From Paractinoplanes polyasparticus (GTDB lineage Bacteria > Actinomycetota > Actinomycetes > Mycobacteriales > Micromonosporaceae), in NCBI RefSeq assembly GCF_019710575.1, contig NZ_JAHWFK010000040.1, forward strand, positions 177,965 through 241,964: 64,000 bases of DNA, given 5' to 3'. Positions 17,598 to 23,682 of this stretch are shown here, piece by piece. Below the pieces are notes generated by a model, which did no database searches, was not told where the DNA came from, and worked only from the letters and a program-made list of their open reading frames with translations. The position numbers were made by a program, and so were the translations under genes. The stretch's first letter is position 1. Each line of letters begins with the position of its first letter.

Positions 17598-18221
17598 ATG
17601 CTTCTGAACGCGCTGAAGGCGAACGAGTCCTCGACCCGGCTCCAGGCGGCCCTGGCGGCCGGGACGCGAGCCGACCCCGAGCTGCTCGAGGCGCTGGTCG
17701 AGCGGTGCGCGGTCGAGCCCGACTTCTTCGTGCGGGACATGCTCACCTGGGCCCTGACCCGCCTGCCGCCCGCGCTCACGGTGCCGCGGCTGGTGGCCGA
17801 GTTGGGATCCCCGATCGCGCAGGCCCGCAGCCAGGCGTTGCATACGCTGTCGAAGGTGGGTGACCAGGACGCCTGGCCGGCAATCACGCGTTCGCTGCTG
17901 CGCGACGCCGACGACGAGGTCGCGCGGGCCGCCTGGCGGGCCGCGGTCGTGCTGGCGCCGGAGGGCGAAAGGGAGGGCCTGGCGGTGGAACTGGCCACAC
18001 AACTGGGACGCGGCGACCGGAACGTGAAGCTGAGCCTGAGCCGGGCCATCGTCGCCCTCGGCTTCGAGGATGCTCTGCATGCGGGCCTGGCCGGCGTCGA
18101 CCCGCAGGTGCAGGCCCACGCCCGTGCCACCGAGACGCTGATGCGCGATCCGGAGGCGGGCTTCGACGCCGCTGTCGCGGAGGCCACCCGGGTGGTCGCC
18201 CTGGGGCCCGACCGGTGCTGA
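17598..18221 (+). CDS. HEAT-repeat protein
   Basis: A 207-residue all-helical protein built of HEAT/PBS-lyase-like repeats, e.g. LGSPIAQARSQALHTLSKVG, LRDADDEVARAAWRAAVVLA and LGRGDRNVKLSLSRAIVALG. Such repeats form a curved solenoid for protein binding; the partner is unknown. The next gene, overlapping by 7 bases, fuses a MerR DNA-binding domain to the same kind of repeats, so the two may form a complex or this protein may modulate the regulator. Expression is probably controlled by the MerR-type promoter at 17561-17591. Confidence 0.8.
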   Translation: MLLNALKANESSTRLQAALAAGTRADPELLEALVERCAVEPDFFVRDMLTWALTRLPPALTVPRLVAELGSPIAQARSQALHTLSKVGDQDAWPAITRSLLRDADDEVARAAWRAAVVLAPEGEREGLAVELATQLGRGDRNVKLSLSRAIVALGFEDALHAGLAGVDPQVQAHARATETLMRDPEAGFDAAVAEATRVVALGPDRC

Positions 18222-19201
18222 TCGGCGACGTGGCGCGCCGATCCGGGGTCAGCACCCGGATGCTGCGGCACTACGACCGGCTCGGGCTGGTGCGCCCGAC
18301 CGGTCGTACCGTCGGCAACTATCGCGAGTACTCGCCCGACGACATCCGCCGGATCTTCCACGTGGAGAGCCTGCGGTCGCTCGGCCTGTCGCTGCGCCAG
18401 ATCGCGTCCGCCCTGGAGGACCCCGGCTTCGCCCCGGCCGCGCTGGTCGGCGACCTCATCCGGTGGGCCGAGGAGCGGCTCGAGCGGGAACGGGAGTTGC
18501 TGCAACGGCTGCGAGCGGTCGACGCGACGGCGCCGTCCGACTGGCAGGACGTGCTGCGCATCGTCGAGCTGATGCACGGGCTCGACTCGCCCGACGCCGC
18601 CCGGCGCCAGCAGGCCGTCATGGCTCCGGCCGAGGACGTGCCGGTCCCGGTCGAGTTGCTGGCCGGGGCGGTGCTGACCGAGTCCGACCCGAACGTGGCC
18701 GGTGCCTTGCGGTGGGCGCTGGCCCGGGCCGGCAACGAAGGCCTGGCCGGCCTGGCCGCCGGCGTCCACTCCCCGGACGTCGAGATCCGGCGGCGGGCGG
18801 TCGTGGCGATCGCCGAGCTGCCCGGTGACGAGGCGACGGCTGTGCTCGCCGACGCCCTGGGGGACGAGGATCCGGTCGTACGGGGGAATGCCGCTCTCGC
18901 CCTGGGCCGGCGAGGCGTGACCTCGGCCGTGCCGGTGCTCGTCGACATGGTGGTCGCGGGTACGAAGGACGTGGACGCGGCCGAGGCGCTGGCGGCCCTG
19001 GAACCTTCCAGCGGGGAGCAGATCATCGCCGCTCTGGTCGACGCGCTGGCAGCCGGGGACACCGCGGTGCGGATCCGGCTGACCCAGGCGCTGGTCGAGT
19101 TGCCGGGCCCGGCCGCGGACGAGGTGCTGCAACGGCTGACCCACGACGAGGACCAGTCGGTCGCTCGCGTGGCCTCCGCATTCGTGAAGCTGAGAGCGTA
19201 G
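18215..19201 (+). CDS. MerR-family regulator fused to HEAT repeats
   Basis: A 328-residue protein with GTG start overlapping the preceding stop. Residues 1-70 are a MerR winged helix (LIGDVARRSGVSTRMLRHYDRLGLVRPTG split at the usual HTH, then YREYSPDDIRRIFHVESLRSLGLSLRQI). A coiled-coil dimerisation helix follows (AEERLERERELLQRLRAVD). Residues ~145-325 are HEAT repeats: SPDVEIRRRAVVAIAELPGD, DEDPVVRGNAALALGRRG, GDTAVRIRLTQALVELPG. In MerR proteins the C-terminal part is the sensor, so a protein-binding solenoid here suggests sensing of a protein or large ligand. Probably autoregulates through the dyad at 17563-17585. Confidence 0.9.
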   Translation: MLIGDVARRSGVSTRMLRHYDRLGLVRPTGRTVGNYREYSPDDIRRIFHVESLRSLGLSLRQIASALEDPGFAPAALVGDLIRWAEERLERERELLQRLRAVDATAPSDWQDVLRIVELMHGLDSPDAARRQQAVMAPAEDVPVPVELLAGAVLTESDPNVAGALRWALARAGNEGLAGLAAGVHSPDVEIRRRAVVAIAELPGDEATAVLADALGDEDPVVRGNAALALGRRGVTSAVPVLVDMVVAGTKDVDAAEALAALEPSSGEQIIAALVDALAAGDTAVRIRLTQALVELPGPAADEVLQRLTHDEDQSVARVASAFVKLRA

Positions 19202-19212
19202 GGGCGGATTCT

Positions 19213-19686
19213 TCAGCGGCCGGTGGCGCCGTCCAGTTGCTCGCGGAGGATGTCGGCGTGACCCGCGTGGCGGGCGGTTTCCTCGATCATGTGGGTGAGG
19301 GTCCAGCGCATGGTGGGGGCGGGGGCTCGACCGCCGGGGCGGGGCGCGGGGCGGGACAAGTCGCCGTAGGAGTTGATGACCTCGTTGGCCTGGCGGATGG
19401 CTTCCCGGTAGTCGGCGAGAAGGTGGTCGAGCGTTTCGGTGCGGGTGGGCTTCAGGGTCCGGCGCAGGTTGGTGATCGGCCGGCCCAGGAAGTAGAAGCG
19501 CTCCACGTGGGTCAGGTGTTTGATCAAGCCGAGCAGGTTGGTGCCGGAGGGAACGCCGGGGGTGCGAACCTGAGGCTCGGGGACGCCGGCGGCCTTGGTG
19601 GCGATCGCCTCGCGTAGGTAGTCGAGGAAGCCGAGCAGGGTGGCCTTCTCGTCGGTGTCCGTCCACGGCGGGCCGGTGTCTCTCAT
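19213..19686 (-). CDS. DinB-family (DUF664-like) protein
   Basis: A 157-residue four-helix-bundle protein of the DinB/YfiT superfamily (mycothiol-dependent-type). The three metal-binding His positions appear as IKHLTHVERF (first), and WTLTHMIEETARHAGHADILRE (second and third, HxxxH spacing). DLPVPSG-like start TPGVPSGTNLLGL is typical of the DUF664 branch in actinomycetes. Members bind a divalent metal and several transfer or remove mycothiol; the substrate here is unknown. ATG at 19686 overlaps the stop of the methyltransferase (ATGA). Confidence 0.87.
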   Translation of the reverse strand: MRDTGPPWTDTDEKATLLGFLDYLREAIATKAAGVPEPQVRTPGVPSGTNLLGLIKHLTHVERFYFLGRPITNLRRTLKPTRTETLDHLLADYREAIRQANEVINSYGDLSRPAPRPGGRAPAPTMRWTLTHMIEETARHAGHADILREQLDGATGR

Positions 19687-20282
19687 GCGAGAGCTCGCCG
19701 GATCAGCAGGACGTTGTCGGTCACCGTGGCAGTTCGGCCGCCGGGGCCGGTGGCGCGGCGCTGGGGCCGGTCGGCTCGCACCACGGGCCACTGCCGGGGG
19801 TCCAGAGCCATCTCGGCGGCCACCTCGGCCGGGGTGGGGAAGTGGGTGCCGGGGTCCTGGTTCCACGACCAGGGGGCGATGGAACCGTGGTCGACGACCA
19901 GGAGCAGGCCGCCCGGGCGCAGCGCGTGGGCGGCTGTGCGCAGCACCTGGGCGCGGTCGAGCGGCAGCGGTGTCTGGAAGTACTGGGCGGAGATCAGATC
20001 GAAGGCGCCGGCGGGGAAGCTCACCGCGAGGTCGTGCTGCTCCGCCGTGATCGGCAGGCCGTGGGCCCGCACCTGCTCGACAGCGGTCGGGGAGACGTCC
20101 ACGGCGGTGACCTGCCAGCCGTGCCGGGCCAGCCAGATCGCGTCGCCGCCGGCGCCGCAGCCCAGATCGAGGGCGGCGCCGGGGCTCAGCGGGGTGGCGA
20201 CCTCGACCAGCAGCGGGTTGGCGCGGCCGCCCCAGGATCGGCGGGCGCGATAGTGCTTCTCCCAGAACAGTTCGGCTGTCAT
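19683..20282 (-). CDS. Class I SAM-dependent methyltransferase
   Basis: A 199-residue methyltransferase. Motif I is ALDLGCGAGGDAIWLA, followed by the acidic residue in VTAVDVSPTAVEQ (ribose contact), EQHDLAVSFPAGAFDLISAQYF (motifs II/III) and ALRPGGLLLVVDHG. The small SAM-binding-only form resembles methyltransferases adjacent to cupin regulators. It begins with the ATG at 20282, directly facing the divergent XRE-cupin regulator; a repeat at 20312-20328 between them is a likely operator. Substrate unknown. Confidence 0.88.
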   Translation of the reverse strand: MTAELFWEKHYRARRSWGGRANPLLVEVATPLSPGAALDLGCGAGGDAIWLARHGWQVTAVDVSPTAVEQVRAHGLPITAEQHDLAVSFPAGAFDLISAQYFQTPLPLDRAQVLRTAAHALRPGGLLLVVDHGSIAPWSWNQDPGTHFPTPAEVAAEMALDPRQWPVVRADRPQRRATGPGGRTATVTDNVLLIRRALA

Positions 20283-20311
20283 GTGGCCAGCGTGACTGCC
20301 GTCGTTCCAGT

Positions 20312-20328
20312 GTTGCAAGGAAAGTTGC
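20312..20328. promoter_or_regulatory. Candidate operator between methyltransferase and XRE-cupin genes
   Basis: GTTGCAAGGAAAGTTGC contains a direct repeat of GTTGC and the palindrome TTGCAA. It lies in the 65-base divergent intergenic region, the natural place for the XRE-cupin protein to control itself and the methyltransferase-DinB pair. Suggestive only. Confidence 0.35.
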
Positions 20329-20347
20329 GGATCCGCATGATGAGCGG

Positions 20348-20926
20348 ATGGGCAAGGTGGAAGACGACGTGCTGGCCGCGGTGGGCTCGCGTCTGCACGA
20401 GCTCCGGCGGGCACGCGGCACGACGCTGGCGGAGCTGGCGGCCGAGACGGGCCTGACGGCCAGCACGCTGTCCCGGCTCGAGAACGGCAAGCTGCGGCCG
20501 ACGCTGGAGCAGCTGCTGCCGTTGGCCCGGGCGCACGGGGTGCCCCTCGACGATCTGGTCGCGGCCCCGCCCACCGGCGACCCGCGCATCCATCTGCGGC
20601 CGATGCGCCGGTTCGGGCTGACGATCGTGCCGCTGACCCGGCGGGCGGGCGGGGTTCAGGCCTACAAGGTGGTCTATCCGCCGGCGGGTCGCGCCCGGAC
20701 CAGGAAGCTGCAGAGCCACGACGGGTACGAGTGGTTCTACGTGCTGAACGGGCACGTCCGATTCCGGCTGGGCGAGCAGGAGTACGAGCTCGGCCCGGGC
20801 GAGGCCGCCGAGTTCGACACCCGTACGCCGCATTGGATCGGCAGCGCCGGCGCCCAGCCGGCCGAGCTGCTGACCCTCTTCGGGGCGCAGGGCGAGCGCG
20901 CCCACCTGTCCGCGCCCTCCTACTGA
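20348..20926 (+). CDS. XRE-family regulator with C-terminal cupin
   Basis: A 192-residue two-domain regulator. Residues ~10-65 are an XRE helix-turn-helix (LHELRRARGTTLAELAAETGLTASTLSRLENG split by the turn). Residues ~115-185 are a cupin barrel: HDGYEWFYVLNGHVRFRLG (motif 1) and GEAAEFDTRTPHWIGSAG (motif 2). Regulators of this build bind a small metabolite in the cupin. It is divergent from the methyltransferase-DinB operon, its likely target. Confidence 0.92.
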   Translation: MGKVEDDVLAAVGSRLHELRRARGTTLAELAAETGLTASTLSRLENGKLRPTLEQLLPLARAHGVPLDDLVAAPPTGDPRIHLRPMRRFGLTIVPLTRRAGGVQAYKVVYPPAGRARTRKLQSHDGYEWFYVLNGHVRFRLGEQEYELGPGEAAEFDTRTPHWIGSAGAQPAELLTLFGAQGERAHLSAPSY

Positions 20927-20954
20927 TTCGGTGAGGAACGTCTGCACCGCCCAT

Positions 20955-21500
20955 TCACCTGCCCAGCTGGCGGTGCAGCCACGCCGCGCGGGCAGCGATC
21001 GCGTCCCTGGAGATCGCGGCGGACGGTGCCACAACGTCGAACCCGTGGAAACCGCCGGGCCAGACGTGCAACTCACCGCGGCCGCCGGCCTGCCACAGGC
21101 GGCTCGCGAAGGCGACGTCCTCGTCCCGGAACGTCTCGGCTGAGCCGACGTCGATGAAGGTGGGTGGCAGGCCGGACAGGTCCTCGGCGCGGGCCGGCGC
21201 GGCGTACGGGGACACATCCGGCCCCCCGCGCACGCCCTCGCCGAGGAGCGCGTTCCAGCCGGTCTCGTTGGAGCGGTTGTCCCAGATGCCGATGCCGCGC
21301 ATCTGGCGCGCCGAGGGCGAGTCGTTGCGGTCGTCGAGCATGGGGCTCAGGAGCAGCTGTCCCGCGATCGTCGGGCCCCACGGTCACGGGCCATGAGGGC
21401 GACACCCGCGGCCGGGAGGCAAACGAGTAGCGCGACGTCCGGGTCCCCGTCCGGACCGGGCACGGTCCTCTCGCGCACGAGGTAGGCGCCGTCGCCTCGT
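20955..21500 (-). pseudogene. Decayed alpha/beta-hydrolase (HSL/Est-type esterase)
   Basis: The C-terminal third (20955 to ~21383) is intact in one frame: AGQLLLSPMLDDRND, then FIDVGSAETFRDED with the catalytic Asp and HVWPGGFHGF with the catalytic His. Upstream the frame hits a TGA at 21384-21386, but the -1 frame reads AAGVALMARDRG, which would join it if one G of a G-run were restored. Directly before that comes LVRERTVPGPDGDPDV, the N-terminal strand of the same family. The roughly 100 residues that should lie between, with the HGGG oxyanion motif and GDSAG nucleophile, are missing. So there is an internal deletion plus a frameshift; the gene cannot make an active esterase. Confidence 0.7.
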
Positions 21501-21580
21501 CGTCGGTGACTTATCGGGTTTTTCTACGGGTGGTCCGGACGGGGCGGCCACGATCCCCTCGAGGCCGCCCCGCCGTTGGC

Positions 21581-22369
21581 TCACACGGTCGGGACCGTGC
21601 CGCCGTCGATGACGTACTCGGCGCCCACGATGGCCGAGGCGCGGTCCGACACCAGGAATCCGACCAGGTCGGCGATCTCCTCGGGCTGGGCGAACCGCCC
21701 CAGAGGAACCCCGCCGAGGGAATCGTGGATCGTCTGCTTGGCGGCCTCGCGGGTGAGCCCGTTGCCCTCGGCGATCCGGTCCACGAACCGCTCGTAGGCC
21801 TCGGTCTCGATGCCGCCGGGGCTGATCGCGTTGACCCGCACGCCGCGGGGTGCCAGCTCGTTGGCGAGGCCCTTGCTGTACGTGCGCAGCGCCGCCTTCG
21901 CCGCCGCGTACGCCAGCGACGCGTCGTACTGCGGCAGTTCCCGCTGGATCGAGGTGAAGTGCAGCACCACACCCGACCCGGCCCCGGCCATCGCCGGCAG
22001 GAGGGCCCGGTCGAGCCGCACCGCACCCAGGAAGTTCAGGTTCAGTTCGATCAGCCACTGCTCTTCGGTGATGACCGCGAACCCACCGGACGGCGTCGAG
22101 GCGCCCCCGACGACGTGCACGAGGATGTCGAGCGCGCCGACGGCGTCGGCGATGCGGTCCGCCACGAGCTGCGCGCCCTCGACGGTCGACGTGTCCGCCT
22201 CGATGAACCGGTCGGGGCGGTCGTACCCGTCGGGCATCGTCCGGGCCGTGGTCCACACGTCGGCGCCCATCTCCCGCAGGCGGGTGACGACGGCCTTGCC
22301 CGAACCCTTCGACCCGCCCGTAACGAGCGCGTGGCGGCCGTCGAGGCGGTCACGTTCCTTGCTGACCAT
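21581..22369 (-). CDS. SDR-family oxidoreductase
   Basis: A 262-residue classical short-chain dehydrogenase/reductase. The nucleotide-binding TGGSKGSG is at 17-24, the NxAG-equivalent region at VHVVGGA, the catalytic Ser at 140 and the YxxxK pair at Tyr154/Lys158. ISPGGIETEA and the C-terminal SAIVGAEYVIDGGTVPTV are standard for the family. It follows the SnoaL-like gene on the same strand by 41 bases, with GGAAG before the ATG, so the two probably form an operon facing the divergent MerR regulator. Substrate unknown. Confidence 0.93.
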   Translation of the reverse strand: MVSKERDRLDGRHALVTGGSKGSGKAVVTRLREMGADVWTTARTMPDGYDRPDRFIEADTSTVEGAQLVADRIADAVGALDILVHVVGGASTPSGGFAVITEEQWLIELNLNFLGAVRLDRALLPAMAGAGSGVVLHFTSIQRELPQYDASLAYAAAKAALRTYSKGLANELAPRGVRVNAISPGGIETEAYERFVDRIAEGNGLTREAAKQTIHDSLGGVPLGRFAQPEEIADLVGFLVSDRASAIVGAEYVIDGGTVPTV

Positions 22370-22410
22370 TTTTCTCTTCCTTCTGATGATTCGGTGGTGT
22401 GCGGTCGGGC

Positions 22411-22770
22411 TCAGGCCTCGTGGTTGGCGATGACGAGCTCGGCCACGAGGTTGCCGCGGAGGGTGAAGCGGTAGTCCAGGTCGGCGACGCCGCCCGGGAA
22501 GCTGCCCTCGAGGCGGAGGGTCACCACCCAGTGGTCGTCATCGACGCGCCGGGCGCCGATCTGCTCGGTGGTGTACTCGAACTCGGCGCCGGCGTCGCGC
22601 AGGAACGCGTGCACCTCCTCGCGGCCCCGGAAGGTCTCGTTCTGGTCGACGACCACGACGTCCTCGACGAGGAACGACGAGGCCGTGTCGGCGTCGTGCA
22701 CGGTGCTGGCTGCGAGGAAGTCGCGGACGGTGGTCGGGAGGGCGTCGGAGCGCAGGTCGGTGTGTGTCAT
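22411..22770 (-). CDS. SnoaL/NTF2-like protein
   Basis: A 119-residue single-domain protein of the cone-shaped NTF2/SnoaL fold: VRDFLAASTVHDADTASSFLVEDVVVVDQNETFRGREEVHAFL is the usual helix-strand beginning and DDDHWVVTLRLEGSFPGGVADLDYRFTL the curved sheet (quoted in parts). Members are small cyclases, isomerases or binding proteins. It is the first gene of the SnoaL-SDR pair and its start faces the MerR gene across a 78-base region carrying two palindromes. Confidence 0.87.
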   Translation of the reverse strand: MTHTDLRSDALPTTVRDFLAASTVHDADTASSFLVEDVVVVDQNETFRGREEVHAFLRDAGAEFEYTTEQIGARRVDDDHWVVTLRLEGSFPGGVADLDYRFTLRGNLVAELVIANHEA

Positions 22771-22797
22771 GTCGTCACCGTGCGGCCTCGCGGGGCC

Positions 22798-22842
22798 GGA
22801 GGGTCAAGTGCTGGACCCTCCCCCTGGGGGAGCCTTCACACT
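22798..22842 (+). promoter_or_regulatory. MerR-type promoter/operator region with two nested palindromes
   Basis: TGGACC (-35, 22812-22817) and CACACT (-10, 22837-22842) are separated by 19 bases. The spacer contains CTCCCCC-T-GGGGGAG (22818-22832), a perfect dyad typical of drug-sensing MerR proteins. Overlapping it is a second repeat, GGAGGGTC, 8 bases, GACCCTCC (22798-22821). The -10 ends 6 bases before the ATG of the MerR gene at 22849, the same geometry as at 17561-17591. Confidence 0.72.
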
Positions 22843-22848
22843 GAGGGG

Positions 22849-23643
22849 ATGCTGACGATCGGGGAGTTCTCGCGTTTGACCCACCTGAGCGTGCGGACCC
22901 TGCGCCGCTACCACGAGGGAGAGCTGCTCGAGCCGGCCGTCGTGGACGAGGCGACCGGCTACCGCTACTACTCCGTCGAGCAGATCCCGACCGCGCAGGT
23001 CATCAACCGGCTCCGCGAGCTCGACGTCCCCTTGAGCGACGTGCAGCAGATCCTGCGGACGCCGGACCCCGGCGTCCGGTCGACCCTGGTCGCGGATCAC
23101 CTGCGGCGCTTGGAGGCCGAGCTGGATCGCACCCGGGCCGCGGTCACCGCGCTGCGCCGCCTCCTGCAGCCCGATCCTGCGCCGATCGAGGTCGAGCTGC
23201 GCGCCGAGCCCGCCCGCGAGGTAGCGGCGGTTGAGGCCGTGATCGGCCACGCCGACGTCGAGGCGTGGTTCGCCGGCGCGATGGCCGAGCTGGAAGCGGC
23301 CGTGGGCGCAGGTGTGACCGGACCGCCGGGGGGTGCCTACGACAACTCCCTGTTCGAGGAGGGCCGCGGTCGGGTGCTGGTCTACCTGCCGACCTCCGCC
23401 CCACCGCGCACCGGACGGGTGCACGCCGTGACCCTTCCCGCCGCGGAGCTGGCCGTGACCACCCACGTCGGCGAGCACGAGGGCGTGGACGTCACCTACG
23501 GCGAGCTCGGTGCGTGGGTCGTGGAGAACGCGATGTCGGTGGCGGGGCCCGTGCGGGAGGTTTACCGCGTGGGGCCCCGGGATGTGAGCGATCCGGGCGC
23601 CTGGCGCACGGAGATCGGGTGGCCGGTGTTCCGCGTGACATGA
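22849..23643 (+). CDS. MerR-family regulator with GyrI-like ligand domain
   Basis: A 264-residue regulator. Residues 1-70 are the MerR winged helix (LTIGEFSRLTHLSVRTLRRY, YRYYSVEQIPTAQVINRLRELDVPLSDVQQIL in sections), then a dimerisation helix, then a GyrI/SOUL-like effector domain (residues ~120-264) ending in PVREVYRVGPRDVSDPGAWRTEIGWPV, as in BmrR/multidrug sensors. The ATG at 22849 lies at the expected transcription start, so the mRNA is likely leaderless. It probably activates itself and controls the divergent SnoaL-SDR genes in response to a hydrophobic compound. Confidence 0.92.
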   Translation: MLTIGEFSRLTHLSVRTLRRYHEGELLEPAVVDEATGYRYYSVEQIPTAQVINRLRELDVPLSDVQQILRTPDPGVRSTLVADHLRRLEAELDRTRAAVTALRRLLQPDPAPIEVELRAEPAREVAAVEAVIGHADVEAWFAGAMAELEAAVGAGVTGPPGGAYDNSLFEEGRGRVLVYLPTSAPPRTGRVHAVTLPAAELAVTTHVGEHEGVDVTYGELGAWVVENAMSVAGPVREVYRVGPRDVSDPGAWRTEIGWPVFRVT

Positions 23644-23682
23644 AGACTCGTGGACAACGGACCGCCGTCTTGGCGGCTGAGA

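Noticed and set aside
23650..23680. CCGCC-GTCTT-GGCGG hairpin between the MerR and amylase genes as terminator
   Set aside because: A five-base stem of this composition is expected by chance in the genome; not strong enough to list.
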